NCBI GenBank assembly: GCA_023055425.1
Contig: JALGPY010000009.1
Span: 19,303,775 to 19,367,774, forward strand
Direction: 5' to 3'
DNA from: Linanthus parryae
Lineage: Eukaryota; Streptophyta; Magnoliopsida; Ericales; Polemoniaceae
Length of the DNA: 64,000 nt
The position numbers and the translations under genes are program-made. Under the pieces are notes generated by a model. The model saw nothing but the letters and a program-made list of their open reading frames with translations. It searched no databases and had not been told where the DNA came from. Shown in pieces: positions 31,489 through 44,100 of the stretch. Positions within the stretch are counted from its first letter, which is position 1. Each line of letters begins with the position of its first letter.

Positions 31489-33012
31489 GGGTAAAAGACA
31501 ATGACCACCCCTGGGTTTAGGGAAAAACCCACAGACCACCCCTGGGTTTTGGATAAAGACACTACGCACCTTTTTTTGGATGGAGGCAAACAGTGCACTA
31601 ACAGCACACACAAAATGACCATTTTATCCCTGAAATATCATAAAATTACCTTCTATATGTTACCCCAATTTCTCTCTCCCCCTCATTTCTAACCCTAATT
31701 CCTCTCACTTCCCTCTTTCTCTCTTCCCCTCCTCTCTTACTGACGTCCTTCTAATCCTCACGACTCACCTCTCCGAACCCTCTCTCTCTCTCTGATCTAT
31801 CTTCGTCGTCTTCATCCTCTACGCAAGCCCCGAAAAAAAAGAGCAAACTTTCTCCCTTTGATTCCTCCGTCAAAGCCCTAGCTTTCAATCTCAATTCCTC
31901 GAGTTAGATCTGTTCAATCCCTCACCTTTTTCTGCTTATGGATTCGCTCCTTATAATTCTACTCGCCTTTGATCTGCTGTGGAGTCTCAACCTCAACTCA
32001 ATTCTGTATTTTTCCTGATTGAAAAATCGATGGAACAATCTGCTCCAAATGTCACAAAGATTACCTCTCGAATCGGAGGAGAGGGAGGAGGTGCGGCGCT
32101 GGACAAGTATCGGGACTGAGATCGTTGGTTGGAGAAGTCTCGGTTTGCCCCGACGACGGAATCGACGGCGTTGGAGTGGAATGAGCCCGGGGCTGATCTG
32201 TAGCGGGTGAGGCCTCCGCCGCTGCCATTGGGGCCCATTGAGCCCTGCGACAACGAGGACGACGAAGATGGGTTATACATAGTGGTGGGTTGGTGCTCTA
32301 TTTGGGTTCAAAAACAGAGGATTTTTATGAGTTTCTTTCAATGGAGATGAGAAATGCTCTGCTTCTGAAGCTGTTTTCTTCTTCTCCTTCAGATGTTTGA
32401 GAGAGAGAGAAAGAAGATAGTGGGGGCTGAGAGGCGGTTTCAGTGAATAATATGATGATGATGATGCCATTTCAGCCAAGGTGAAAGAACAACTTCAATT
32501 CATCTCTGAGCTTGAGTTTTTGCTAATTTAGATTTGAATCTCAGATTTGTGGGCTTTTAATCTGTTCCTTCATCTGGTGAATGAATGGGATCTTTGATTA
32601 TAGGTTTGGATAAGTTGTTGATGTGTTGATTATTTGATGAATGAATGTGATGATAATTGTAGAGAATTGTGGTGGTAATTGTAGAGAATTTATTGAATTT
32701 TGTTGTTCTTGATATAGATAAACAAGTTTTGATACAATTTTTCTAATATTCTGATTTATTGAGATGTTCTTGGTGTTCTTGATGTTCTTGGAGTACTTTG
32801 TGATAAACATGGACAAAAAAGTCCAAAGAAACACACAAGGGCAGTATGGTCCGAAAAAAATCAATCAACCGCTTTTCTAACGGAACATAACAGAAGGGTG
32901 CTAAGTGTCCACAAAATATTCCGTTAAATGGGTGCGGAGTGTCTTTATCCAAAATCCAGGGGTGGTCTGTGGGTTTTTCCCTAAACCCAGGGGTGGTAAT
33001 TGTCTTTTACCC
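31489..33012. mobile_element. Pack-MULE with long terminal inverted repeats
   Basis: A 1,524-bp element with terminal inverted repeats of about 83 bp (left GGGTAAAAGACAATGACCACCC; right its near-exact reverse complement ending GTCTTTTACCC) and a perfect 9-bp target duplication, ttttttata (31480-31488 and 33013-33021). There is no transposase. The interior carries a fragment of a transcription-factor-like gene on the minus strand (31993-32280 plus upstream leader to about 32480). It sits in what would be the promoter of the truncated receptor-kinase copy. Confidence 0.92.
31993..32280 (-). pseudogene. Captured exon resembling a bHLH (FBH/bHLH128-130 group) N-terminus
   Basis: The frame opens with a Ser-rich start followed by GGGLTRYRSAPGSF, then DSVVGANRDF. 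The (L)TRY.SAPGSF motif after a MY.xSSSS start is characteristic, from my knowledge of the family, of the N-terminal part of plant bHLH proteins related to bHLH128-130. The bHLH domain is absent: similarity stops near 32080 and the frame runs on into MULE sequence. The upstream 32281-32480 looks like a CT-rich 5' leader. It is entirely inside the Pack-MULE, so I infer capture of a leader and first exon. Assignment rests on one motif. Confidence 0.55.
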
Positions 33013-33169
33013 TTTTTTATATGTCAGTGTTTCCTAGAGGAGGGTTTTCTTGCTGTGCAAATATCAATGCATCAATAAATATAGTGTCAAAGATGTGAAA
33101 TTAAGGAAAACAGCTCAATTGTTCCTCATCATTCCAACTTCTTAGATACCACCAGTCATATTTAACTAT

Positions 33170-33410
33170 ATGGGCTGCATTGAGATGATTTCATCATCAC
33201 CGCAATTGTTTCTAGTCCATCTTTGTGCTTGTTTCATCATCTTTTATAGTTTGGAATTTCCTCCTTCTGTACAAGATTCTTTCACTGAACCCGCGTTAAC
33301 AGCACCAGGGAATGAAGCTGATATGCAATCGTCGCTGAATGAGGGATGGAGTTACCCGCAATCCTTTTAGGGGCACTTAGTTCATGGCACCAAGTCTACT
33401 CTCAGGGTTC
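33170..33410 (+). pseudogene. Truncated LRR receptor-kinase gene head
   Basis: Encodes a start and signal-peptide-like stretch (MISSSPQLFLVHL...) and then the segment up to the LRR N-cap (NEADMQSSLNE), closely matching residues 2-55 of the downstream kinase gene. Small deletions shift the frame and a stop follows at 33368. Traces of the next codons (ggggcacttag, catgg) persist to about 33400, then homology ends. It is non-coding: a relic of the tandem duplication. Confidence 0.7.
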
Positions 33411-33938
33411 CAAAACTTGAAAACAATATCATTTTGTTTAGGAAAAAAACAATATCATTTTTACTTCATTAAATCTTCTCTCAAGGGCCGACCCCCAAAG
33501 TCTAAGTCAAAGTCTATTTGTCTTTTGCGACTTTCATGGTTGTGGGCCTCTTCAGGAATGATCCCACCAGTGTTGTCATTTTTTTTTTGCTTCGTCTTTG
33601 TACTCTGTACCACCACCACCACACATGTTGCCTTCTCTTACACTTGTCTACCGTCATAGTAAACATTGGTGCCTGTATCTATAGCTGGGGCTCTGCATGT
33701 GGTGACTTTAGAAGGTTTTGGTAGACTTTTCTACAATGACTTCAAAAACTATATCTATTGGAAATATGGATGATGTTTGCTGGGTCAATGTGTCTCTTTC
33801 TTGGGTGTCCGTAGAGGGGGGCTTCCTTGAATTAATTTCTTGCATCTGAGGCACACATATCTCAACATGTATAAATATGATGCTCAAAAGATGTGCAAGG
33901 AAAACATCTCAATTGCTTCTTATCTTCCAACTTTGGAG

Positions 33939-36900
33939 ATGATGATTTCATCATCACCTCAATTGTTTCTGTTCTTGCTTTGGGCTTCTTTTCTCATGCT
34001 TGGCAGTATCAAATTCCCTCCTTTTGCGTGCGGTTCTTTCACTGAACATGTAACAGCTGCAACAGGGAATGAAACTGACATGCAATCATTGCTCGCATTC
34101 AAGGGTGAAATTACCAGTGATCCTTTTGGGGCACTTAAATCGTGGAACCATTCTGTCCACTTCTGTCAGTGGTTTGGTGTCACGTGTGGCCTCCTACACC
34201 GCCAGAGAGTCACTAAGTTGGACTTAGATCATCAGAAATTGAAGGGTTCCATAACCCCTCACATTGGAAATCTCAGCTTCCTGCAGGTGTTGTTGTTGCG
34301 CAACAACAGCTTGGGTTCGCGAATTCCACCAGAAATCGGGCGATTGAGAAGGCTGCAAACAATTTCCCTGCTGAGTAATGATATTGGTGGCGAAATTCCG
34401 GTCAATTTATCAAGGTGCTCTAACCTTGTTCTCCTTGAATTAAGTGACAACAATTTGGAAGGCAAGATCCCTGCAGAAATCGGTATGCTTTCTAAGCTAG
34501 AGTTACTTTATATCGGTCACAACTTCAAAATAGGTGGAGGTATCCCTACTAGTTCTGCAAACATGTCATCTCTTCGAGTTTTATACGCACCAGAAAATGT
34601 TATCGATGGGACTTGGGAGTATCCCAGACGAATTGGGCCGGTTGAGAAACTTGGAGTTTTTGCAAGTTGGTTTCAACAAGTTGGTCGGCACAATTCCCCC
34701 TTCAATATGGAATCTCTCTTACATGGAAATTTTTTTCGTGGCGGATAATCAAATTGGAGGAAGGCTTCCTTCAGGCCTTGGAGGAATAATATTTCCACGT
34801 CTCTCTCAACTCAACATCTTCACCAACTTGTTTACTGGATATATTCCTGTTTCAATATCTAATGCCTCCTACCTAGTGCAGCTGGATATGAGTGACAACA
34901 AGCTGAGTGGAGATGTCCCTCCAACAGAGAAACTTGTAAACCTTCGCAGGCTCGATTTCAGCTATAATTTTTTCGGAACTGCAGGTGAAGTTCATGACTT
35001 GAGGTTTTTATCATCATTAACAAACGCCTCCAATTTGGAGTCTTTGTCTATTTACAACAACAGTTTTGGAGGAGAGTTGCCTAGCTCGATTGGAAATCTT
35101 TCGAGTAGTAATCTTAAGGGTCTACAATTGGGTAAAAATAAAATATCTGGAATCATTCCCCAGGAAGTAGGCAATCTAATAAATTTAGAGAAACTCGATT
35201 TCAGGGACAATCAATTGACAGGTAACATTCCTTCAACTATTAGCAATCTGAATAAGCTACAGTTACTTGCTCTCAACAGAAACAATTTGACCAGGATCAT
35301 TCCACCTTCGTTTGGGAACTTGAGCATTTTGTTGTATCTTTATATGAATGGAAATAATCTTCATGGTACAATTCCTTCAAGTCTTGGGGAATGCAATAAA
35401 CTATTGCAACTCCTAGTTTATTCAAACAATCTTCAAGGTAACATACCAAGGGAAATTTTATCTGCTTCATCATTACTTAGTCTAGGCCTTGGAAGCAACC
35501 GTTTGACTGGAAACCTTCCAACAGAAGTTGGAACTTTGGTAAATCTTTACGAACTTCATATTGATGGAAATATGTTGTCCGGTCAAATACCAAACACTCT
35601 TGCCAATTGTGTCGATCTAAGAACACTAGACATGGGAGTCAACAACTTCTCTGGTATTCTTCCTTCTTCCTTAAAATCATTAAGAAGTCTAGAGAATCTT
35701 AATCTTTCTGAGAATAATTTCTCGGGCTCAATTCCGAAGTATCTCGAGGAATTCCCTTTTTTACAGTCTTTAAATCTTTCCTTCAATGATTTTGAGGGTG
35801 CGGTTCCTGAACGAGGTGTTTTCATGAATACTACAAGTTTCAGTTTCGACGGGAACATTAAGCTTTGTGGAGGTATTTCTGATCTTCGCTTACCTAGCTG
35901 CAACTCTAAGCCTCCCGAGAAGAAGCTTATGGTGAAGCTACTAACTGGCTTAGCTCTGGGGGTCACCGGAGCTGTCTTGGTTTTGCTTTTTATCTACCTC
36001 TACTTCTCCAAGAAGTCCAAGAAACTACCATCACTTCGTTCTCCTTGGAATGCTCTCCTGAAGTTGTCGTACCAAAATCTCTATGAAGCCACTGATGGGT
36101 TCTCCGATGCCAATTTAATTGGTGTGGGAAGCTTTGCTTCAGTGTACAGAGGACTTCTTCATCAAGGTCAACAAATGGTGGCAGTGAAAGTTCTGAACCT
36201 TGATCACCAAGGAGCCTCGAGAAGTTTTCTAGCAGAGTGTGAGGCTATAAGAAGAATTAGGCATCGAAACCTTCTCAAAGTTCTCACTGCATGCTCGAGT
36301 ATTGACCATCAAGGTAATGATTTCAAAGCCCTCGTCTACGAGTTCATGCACAATGGGAGTCTAGATGACTGGCTGCATTTGTCTGAAAGCAAAGATGAGA
36401 TGGAAGGTGATGCAAAAAGCCTAGATCTTTTTCAAAGGTTGGATATCGTAATTGGTGTGGCCTTTGCGGTTGAATACCTCCACCATCGGTGCGAAGAAAA
36501 AATTGTTCACTGTGATCTGAAGCCAAGCAACATTCTTCTCGACAGTGATATGGTTGCACATGTTGGTGATTTTGGATTGGCAAAGTTAATTCAAGAAAGC
36601 ACAACTAATCGATCTTCTGAAAACCAGTCAAGCACCATTGGTCTAAGGGGATCTGTTGGATACGTCGCTCCAGGTATCCCCTTTGTTATTTCCAGTAAAT
36701 TTGTTACTGACTTAATCTGAATAACTATGTTCGCTTCAATTCTCATTTACATGATAGGGACATAACATGAATCTAAATTGCAGAATATGGGATGGGGAAT
36801 AAGGTTTCAACCTTTGCTGATGTCTACAGCTATGGCATCATCGTACTAGAGATGTTTTCTGGGAAGAGACCTACCGACCATCATTTGTTCAATGGCGGTT

Positions 36901-37220
36901 TCAGTATCCGAGACTACGTCGAGATGGCCTTGCCTGAACAAGTGGAGACAGTTGCTGATCCAAGGCTACTAATGTTTGATGAGAAAGGAAACACCACAAG
37001 AAGCGATACTCTAGATCAAGGTTTCACTCTTGGCAGTGAAAAGATCAAAGAGTGTCTGATTAAGTTGTTCAGGGTTGGAATTGCTTGTGCTCAGGAGCTT
37101 CCAAGGGATCGGATGGCTATTAATGATGTTCTAGCTCAGTTGCACGCAATCAAGAAGGCTGTAGCAAGGACTGGTGAAGTGCTCGTAGTTGGAATAGCTA
37201 CACCTCCAATACGGTCTTAA
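33939..37220 (+). pseudogene. LRR receptor-like kinase, subfamily XII-like, one frameshift
   Basis: Two exons, 33939-36673 and 36784-37220; the intron (36674-36783, GT...AG) splits the kinase domain after GYVAP, a position usual in this subfamily. Order: signal peptide, LRR cap (HFCQWFGVTC), about 20 extracellular LRRs, transmembrane segment (LALGVTGAVLVLLFIYLYF), kinase with AVKVL, HCDLKPSNILL and VGDFGLAKL. The HCD in place of HRD makes it a non-RD kinase, as in EFR and Xa21 immune receptors. The glycine loop reads GVGSFASV. One lesion: the frame shifts by one base at about 34600-34615 in the sixth LRR or so. Removing one base would give 1,056 codons, the expected size. It may be a young pseudogene or an assembly error. 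The ligand is unknown. Confidence 0.85.
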
Positions 37221-37388
37221 GTTCCATATAAATAGGTATAGTTTCTGTACTATAAAATGTTTTCATGTTACAGTATATTTCATGAAATTTTTCGGCCTTC
37301 TATTATTTATTTTTTATTTTTTTTTTGCAGGTATCGTCATAATGGCTTTGTGAATATTGATCTGGATGTGTGCATCTAGCGAACACAG

Positions 37389-37601
37389 TGTTGAGAATTA
37401 GGTTACAGAAACAGAAAGGGGAGAGAGAAGAGGAAGAAGATGAGAAAAGTTCTGTGCATATTACTCCAATACCGTACATCAAGAGTATATATATACGTCA
37501 CTTATACCAACATAACAACTTCAACAAACTCTCTAAACTAAATGACATAACTGCACTTTCACTTTAGCAATGTAACAGATACACCCTTATATCTCTCAAC
37601 A
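37389..37601 (-). repeat. 3' LTR of truncated copia element A
   Basis: A 213-bp LTR in minus orientation with inverted tips TGTTGAGA...TCTCAACA. A polypurine tract (minus GTTTGAGGGGGTA) abuts it at 37602-37614. No second copy was found to the right, so the element lost its 5' part. It sits about 170 bp past the stop codon of the receptor-kinase gene, after a probable 3'-UTR intron acceptor (ttttgcag). Confidence 0.75.
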
Positions 37602-37619
37602 TACCCCCTCAAACAAAAC

Positions 37620-39355
37620 TCACTGAGCAAAAGTGAGTTGCAGTTTGTCCTTTAAACCACAAAACACAGAATGAGACAAGGACTTAGTAAAAATATCAGC
37701 TAACTGATCATGAGAAGGAACATGAGTGATATGAAGCAGCTTGGCAACTACCATTTCCCGCACAAAATGATAGTCAATTTCTATGTGCTTGGTCCGGGCA
37801 TGAAACACAGGATTGGAGGCCAAAGCAATAGCCGACACATTATCACACAACAGCTGGGGTTGCAGAAAAGAAACATGCAGATCTTTTAGCAGGTAAGTTA
37901 GCCATTTTACCTCAGCTGCTACTGCTGCCAGAGCTCTGTACTCTGCTTCAGTAGTAGATCTAGCAACTGTAGGTTGCTTTTTAGAGCACCAAGACACCAA
38001 ATTAGCCCCAAGAAAGACGCAATACCCAGTGGTAGACCTTCTATCAGTCTTACAGCCAGCCCAATCAGCATCACTATAGGCAGAAATGTGAAAAGGAAGA
38101 GTAGATGAAACAAACAACAGGCCTTGACCCAAAGTGCCTTTGAGATACCTTAGAGTTCTCTTGAGATGTTGAAAGTGCTCAGCCGTAGGAGAGTGCATGT
38201 GTTGGCAGAGAACATTCACAGCAAATTGCACATCAGGTCTGGTGACAGTGAGGTACTGCAAAGCGCCAACCATGCTTCTAAACCAAGTCACAGAGGCAGA
38301 ATCCACAGGAGATGGATCAGCATTATGAGAAGAGTCGTTACAAGTAGAGGAGGCAACATATGTAGGAGTAACCACTGGTTTACTCTCAGCCAACCCAGCT
38401 TTGTGGAGTAAATCTTTTATGTATTTTGTCTGATGCAACACCATGCCATTAGAAGATTTTGTCACCTCAATCCCAAGAAAGTAATGCACATAACCCATAT
38501 CTTTAAGAGCAAAGTGCTGCTGCATAGATTGAAGTAGTGAATTAACAGCTGCTGGATCACTCCCAGTGAGGAGGATATCATCCACGTAGACCAAGATCAA
38601 CATTAGTGTAGTGGGAGTTTTGAGCACAAACAAGGAAGTGTCAGCCACACTTGGAACAAAACCAAGAGACAACAAAAAATTTGACAATTTCTGATACCAG
38701 GCCCTGGGGGCCTGCTTTAACCCATAAAGAGATTTCTGCAGCTTACACACATAATGAGGGTACTGAGGATGAATGAACCCATCTGGTTGAGACATATATA
38801 CTTCTTCGGAGATGTCCCCATGAAGAAAAGCATTAGAGACGTCTAATTGTCTAATAGGCCAGTGCTGAGACAAAGCCAAAGAAAAAACCACTCTAATAGT
38901 GACATGTTTGGCCACTGGACTAAAAGTATCAGTGTAGTCCACCCCAAATTCCTGTAAATAGCCTTTAGCCACCAACCTAGCTTTATACCTGGAGATTGTC
39001 CCATCTGGAGCTCTCTTAATTTTATAAATCCATCTGCAGCCAATAGGCTTCCTATTTGTAGGTAAAGGAACTAACACCCAAGTGTGTTGTTGAACCAAGG
39101 CTGTGTATTCTTCATTCATAGCTTTCTGCCAATGAGAGCAAGAATTGGCTTGTTTGAAGGTAGTAGGTTCTGTTGTCAAATAATTGGTTGCTGTCAAATG
39201 TGCCTGATACCTAGGATTGGGCTTTAGCACACCCAGTTTAGATCTGGTAAGCATCGAATGTGTGTTTCCATGAACAGAACAGGGACCTGGAGAAGAGGAA
39301 GAAGAAGAAGAAACACTAGGAATGTGGGAGTTTTCATTTGTGTTCTTATTTTCCT
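37620..39355 (-). pseudogene. Copia element A: RT and RNase H (5'-truncated)
   Basis: An open frame of 544 codons from 39254 (open to about 39357) that begins with the LTRSKLGVLKPN linker, usual before copia RT. It then has the RT core (KARLVAKGYLQEFGVDY, LDVSNAFLHGD, SLYGLKQAPRAWY, catalytic YVDD) and RNase H (SDADWAGC, STTGYC, STTEAEYRAL, CDNVSAIALASNPVFHARTKHIEID). No stop interrupts it. Gag, protease and integrase are missing, and at about 39357 the frame meets a stop and the copia similarity ends. The linker and short LTR suggest the Ale/Retrofit group, a tentative call. It cannot be autonomous. Confidence 0.85.
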
Positions 39356-39359
39356 TCTA

Positions 39360-41012
39360 TGTTTGCTGTAACTGACTTTGGAGTCTGAAGACAATGTTTC
39401 ATTATTCCTTTTGTTTGTATCAATTAACAGTGTCTTTTTCTCAGAGGCCGCCAGGCTTTCAATTGCATGGGGGAAACAATCAATATTCACCCACAGCAGT
39501 CACCGTCCTGATGTATAGTTTAAATTATAGATGTTTGGTTTGGAAAATTGGGAAAGTGTGTTAATTACCACTTTCTTTTTCACAAATCCGTTCTAAGATT
39601 AGCGAACATTTCTTGGACTAATAACGTGGAAATGTGATCTGAGCATTGTAGTCTTTTAGAAGGAAATCTAGGCTGTCCAGTCCTTAGGACTCAGGTAAAA
39701 TGTTCCTGATTACTTCTGGTTATTTTTAGGTGTAGACGGGGAGAGGAGCACTACTAACCTTCTAACCCCAGAACGATAAGAAACCAAATCAGTTGTAAAT
39801 TAAACACTAATTAAGAATTACATTTGCAGGCTCTGTGGTGATCTTCCAGAAACCAGAGTTCATCTTTTTTGTTTCTCTTGCAAGCTGACAACACTTCCAA
39901 GCTATCTGTAAGCGTTCCCTCTTCACTCCGTGTCCCAAGTGTCTTTTCTTTTTTCAGGGTGAATCTAGCTGTCTTCGCTGACAACACTTCCAAGCAATCC
40001 ATTCTTGTGAATTCCCAGGTGTTTGTCACACTCTTATTCCTAGCATTTCTGGTGCTTGGTTGCCTCAAACAGTGAATACCTTCTCTAGAAATCAACTGAT
40101 TTTTAAACATAGACCTTTCACTAGTACCGGTGTGTGTTATCTAGCTCCCTCTAAATGCTATAAGGTCCAAACTTTGAAGATGAAGTTCACTAGGAGCCAC
40201 ATCAATCTGGTCAGAGTTTGGAACTTCCCTACCAATCATGTGAGCTAGGTTTGTTGTTTTCCCTAATTCTTTTGAACTAGGCCCTTTCGTAGAGGTGGGA
40301 CGTGGGTGTAAAACACATCTGGGAGATTTGTTGATAAAAAAAACTGATTTTAATTTATCTAAAATAAAGATGAAAAATGTGAACCCAATATCATTCTTGG
40401 CCTAGCTTTCATAATCACGTGTGGTGGTATCGAGTTCGATTCCCTGCATAGATCGAAAATTTCATTTTCTGAAACCGAATTTTGGAATCTTGCTTTTATC
40501 TTTCAAAGTCAAGAGATAACATTCTGCTTTGTCACTTGTTTCCGCGTGTGATTTGAAATGACATGGGTTATGACGGAATTGAAATTACTGACATCCAAAT
40601 AGGTTGGATTTGATCAAATCCAAGTCCTTTAAATATGTCCAAACACTGGATTTGACCCCAAATCCCTCCAAGTTTATATCCAGCCCCGAATTCAAGTACA
40701 TCCAGACAGACCCTATGTGTCTGACAGTTCTTTTGGTGATGAATGCAGCAAGTTCAACGCCAAATTCAGGTTAGTAAATGAAGGAATTGATGAAGCATTT
40801 TACACATGAATTGAAGTCCAAACATCGAATAATCCACATATGGAATCAGATTTCAAAATAAATCGTTGAGCAAGAAGTTATGGTATCTAAAAATGGCATC
40901 GGGCCTCAGCACATGAACTGACAGTAAAGAACAACAAAGTTCATAAAGATTTACAGGAGATTTTATGATAAATTTATTGATGCTATCAACATATATGATA
41001 GCCTGACATGAA
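39360..41012. other. Intergenic stretch left of copia nest B/C
   Basis: No supportable gene. A 19-base direct repeat, gctgacaacacttccaagc, occurs at 39882-39900 and 39978-39996. At 40398-40443 there are sequences resembling pol III A and B boxes (tggcctagctt, agttcgattcc) about 35 bp apart, possibly a SINE relic. Around 40600-40720 a run of ggatttgac/aaatcc words looks like a decayed MITE. Confidence 0.35.
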
Positions 41013-41017
41013 GAGAT

Positions 41018-41152
41018 TGTTACAGAACTTGAGTGAAAGTCAAGTTGCTACCTGTTACAAGGTAGCCCCCTTCTTATTTATACTAATAATAAAAACAACT
41101 AATTACATACTAACCCAACTAGTCTTACCACATAACGAATAAGTCCTTAACA
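41018..41152 (-). repeat. 3' LTR of copia element B
   Basis: 135 bp, tips TGTTACAG / CCTTAACA. Preceded by gagat, followed inward by ctccccctcaagctgg (minus-strand polypurine tract). Confidence 0.95.
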
Positions 41153-41159
41153 CTCCCCC

Positions 41160-44100
41160 TCAAGCTGGAGCATAAATATCATAAGCTCCAAGCTTGTTAC
41201 AAGTACACTTGATCCGGGAACCTGCTAAGGGTTTGGTGAACATATCAGCTAACAGATCCATAGACCTAACATGCACGGCCTCAATAATTTTCATCAACAT
41301 TTTCTCCCTAACAAAATGACAGTCAATTTCGATATGTTTCGTCCTCTCATGGAAGACTGGATTAGATGCAATGTGAATTGCTGCCTGATTATCACAAAAT
41401 AAAGTCATAGGACTAGGACTTTCAAACTTAAGTTCCTCCAACATATGCTTCACCCATATCAACTCACATGTTGTATGTGCCATAGCTCAATACTCTGCTT
41501 CAGCACTGGAACGAGCCGCTACAGATTGTTTCTTGCTCTTCCACGAAATCAAATTACCTCCGACAAATACACAATACCCTGAAGTGGACTTCCGATCTAT
41601 AGGGCATCCTGCGCAATCTGCGTCTGTGTATGCCTTGACTTGGGTATGGCCATTATTCTTGTATAATAAACCTAAATCAGGAGCACCCTTCAAGAAGCGC
41701 AAGATTCTTATTAAAGCATCCCAATGGCTGGTCCTTGGAGCTCCTAAGAATTGGCTTAAAACACTTACTGCAAATGAGATGTCTGGACGCGTCACAGTTA
41801 AATATTTCAGCTGACCCACCAACCTTCTATATTTTCCTGGATCAGATAACAACTCCCCCTCGTCAACCAACAACTGGCTATTAGGCTCCATTGGAGACTC
41901 AATGGGTTTCGAGCCCAACATTCCAGTTTCACTTAACAAGTCTAAGGTGTATTTTCTTTGGGACAGACAAATACCCTCATTAGAATAAGCAACTTCAATC
42001 CCCAAGAAATACCTTTCAAATCATGAATTCCAGACAAATCGTCACCTGTAATAACAATGTCATCCACGTACACAATCAACAAAATACGGCCAGCTGAAGA
42101 GTGACGATAAAATACAAAATGGTCAACACTACATCTTAAAAGACCAAATTCAATAACCACATCACTGAACCGTCCAAACCAAGCTCGGGGAGACTGTTTC
42201 AATCCATAGAGTGATTTCTTTAAACGACATACTTTATCATACTCCCCCTGAGCAACAAACCCAGGCGGTTGCTCCATATATACCTCCTCATCTAGGTCGC
42301 CATGAAGAAACGCGTTTTTAATATCTAGTTGATGTAAAGTCCAACGAAAATTGGCAGCAAGGGAAATAAACAATCGGACTGAAGCAATCTTAGCAACTGG
42401 GGAAAATGTATCCACATAATCTAGACCATAAACTTGTGTGTACTCTTTAGCAACTAAATGCGCCTTCAGACGATCAACACTACCATCTGGATTTGTTTTA
42501 ACAGTGAACACCCACTTGCATCCAACAATGGTTTTATCGGGAGGAAGAGTAACTAGATCCCAAGTGTCATTATCTAGCAAAGCCCGCATCTACTCAACCA
42601 TAGCACCCCTCCAACCAACATGAGAAAGTGCCTCGTGAACTGACCGGGGAAGAGGATTAGAAGACAAGGCCGACACAAACGAAGAGTAGGATGGGGAAAA
42701 TGATCATAAGAGACGAAGTTAGAGATAGGGTGGTGAGTGCAAGAACGTTTACCCTTTCTAAGAGCTATAGGAAGATCATCAGAATGGGAGATAGATGTGT
42801 TTGTAGATGAAGTATCTAGTGGGGAGGGTGGTGCGGGATCAACATGTTCTAGTGTCCGACGCCGTGAGTACACCTGCAGAAATGGGGTAGTGAGACGACT
42901 TGGGGTAGAATTCAGAGGAGAAGAAGGAGATCCAGCAACAATATGTGAAGGAGACACGTTAACAGGCATGGGAAGGGGAAGAACAACATCCAGGTCTGAC
43001 TGAGAATGGGCATCAGAATAATATGGTGTGGACTCAAAAAATGTAACATCCGCACACACAAGAAAATGTTGACCAGATGGATCGTAGCAACGGTAACATT
43101 TTTGTGTCCGAGAATATCCCAAAAAGATGCATTTGATAGCTCTTGGATCCAACTTATCACGACCGGGAGCCAATTGATGAACAAAACATACACAACCAAA
43201 AACTCGTGGTGGAAGGGGGAATGAGAGACACGGGGAAATATGACTGAGTGAGGAGTGCGACCATTTAGGACTGAAGACGGCATACGATTAATCAAATAAC
43301 ATGCAGTTAGGATAGCATCACCCCAAAAAGGCTTAGGAACATTTCCCTCGAATAAAAGAGCACGAGAAACTTCAAGCAAGTGTTGGTTCTTACGCTCTGC
43401 TACACCATTTTGTTGTGGTGTGTAAGAACAAGAGGACTGGTGAATCATACCATGCTCACACATATAAGAAGAGAATGGATGAGAAAAATATTCTGGAGCG
43501 TTATCACTGCGTAAAATTCGAATGGGAACACCAAACCGAGTCTTTATTTCAGCACAAAAAGCAGTGAATATGGAAAACAATTCTGAACGACTTTTCATTA
43601 AATATAACCATGTCATACGAGAATAATCATCAACAAATGTCACAAAATAGCGGAAACCAAGCTTTCATTCAATTCTATTGGGACCCCAAATATCTAAATG
43701 GACTAACGAAAAAGGACATGACTCTCGTTTATTAACTCGGGAAGCAAACGGTACACGATGATGCTTTCCGAGTTGACATGACTCACAATCTAAAACTGAA
43801 ACATGACGCAAATCAGGAACTAATGCTTTGAGACTAGAGAGGGAGGGATGACCGAGACGACGATGAATCTGATGAGGGGATGCTGCAACTGAACAAGCCA
43901 CATGTGTGGGTGGAGTTTGAGAATTGAAGTAATAAAGGCCATTAGACTCATGACCTTCTCCAATCTTCTTCTTCGTCTGCAGATCCTGAATGATAACAGA
44001 GTTAGGAGAGAAAGTGACGGAGCAATTCAAATGTTTGGTAAGCTTGCTCACAGACACTTAATTGAAAGGAAAGCTGGGAACGTATAAAACAGATGACAAC

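Larger units (their letters stand above)
30990..33410 (+). repeat. Upstream copy of a partial tandem duplication (receptor-kinase head)
   Basis: Blocks at 31000-31190, 31395-31440 and 33020-33370 match, in order, 33475-33660, 33670-33720 and 33785-34110. Shared landmarks are ctctc(t)caggg-ccgacccc, the caccaccaccacacatgt run, gctctgca(a/t)gtgg and the first about 70 codons of the kinase gene. A 1.5-kb Pack-MULE splits this copy. The duplication covers promoter and gene start only. Confidence 0.65.

Noticed and set aside
39811..40110. 99-codon minus-strand frame
   Set aside because: Composed around a 19-base direct repeat, no domain, no splice support.
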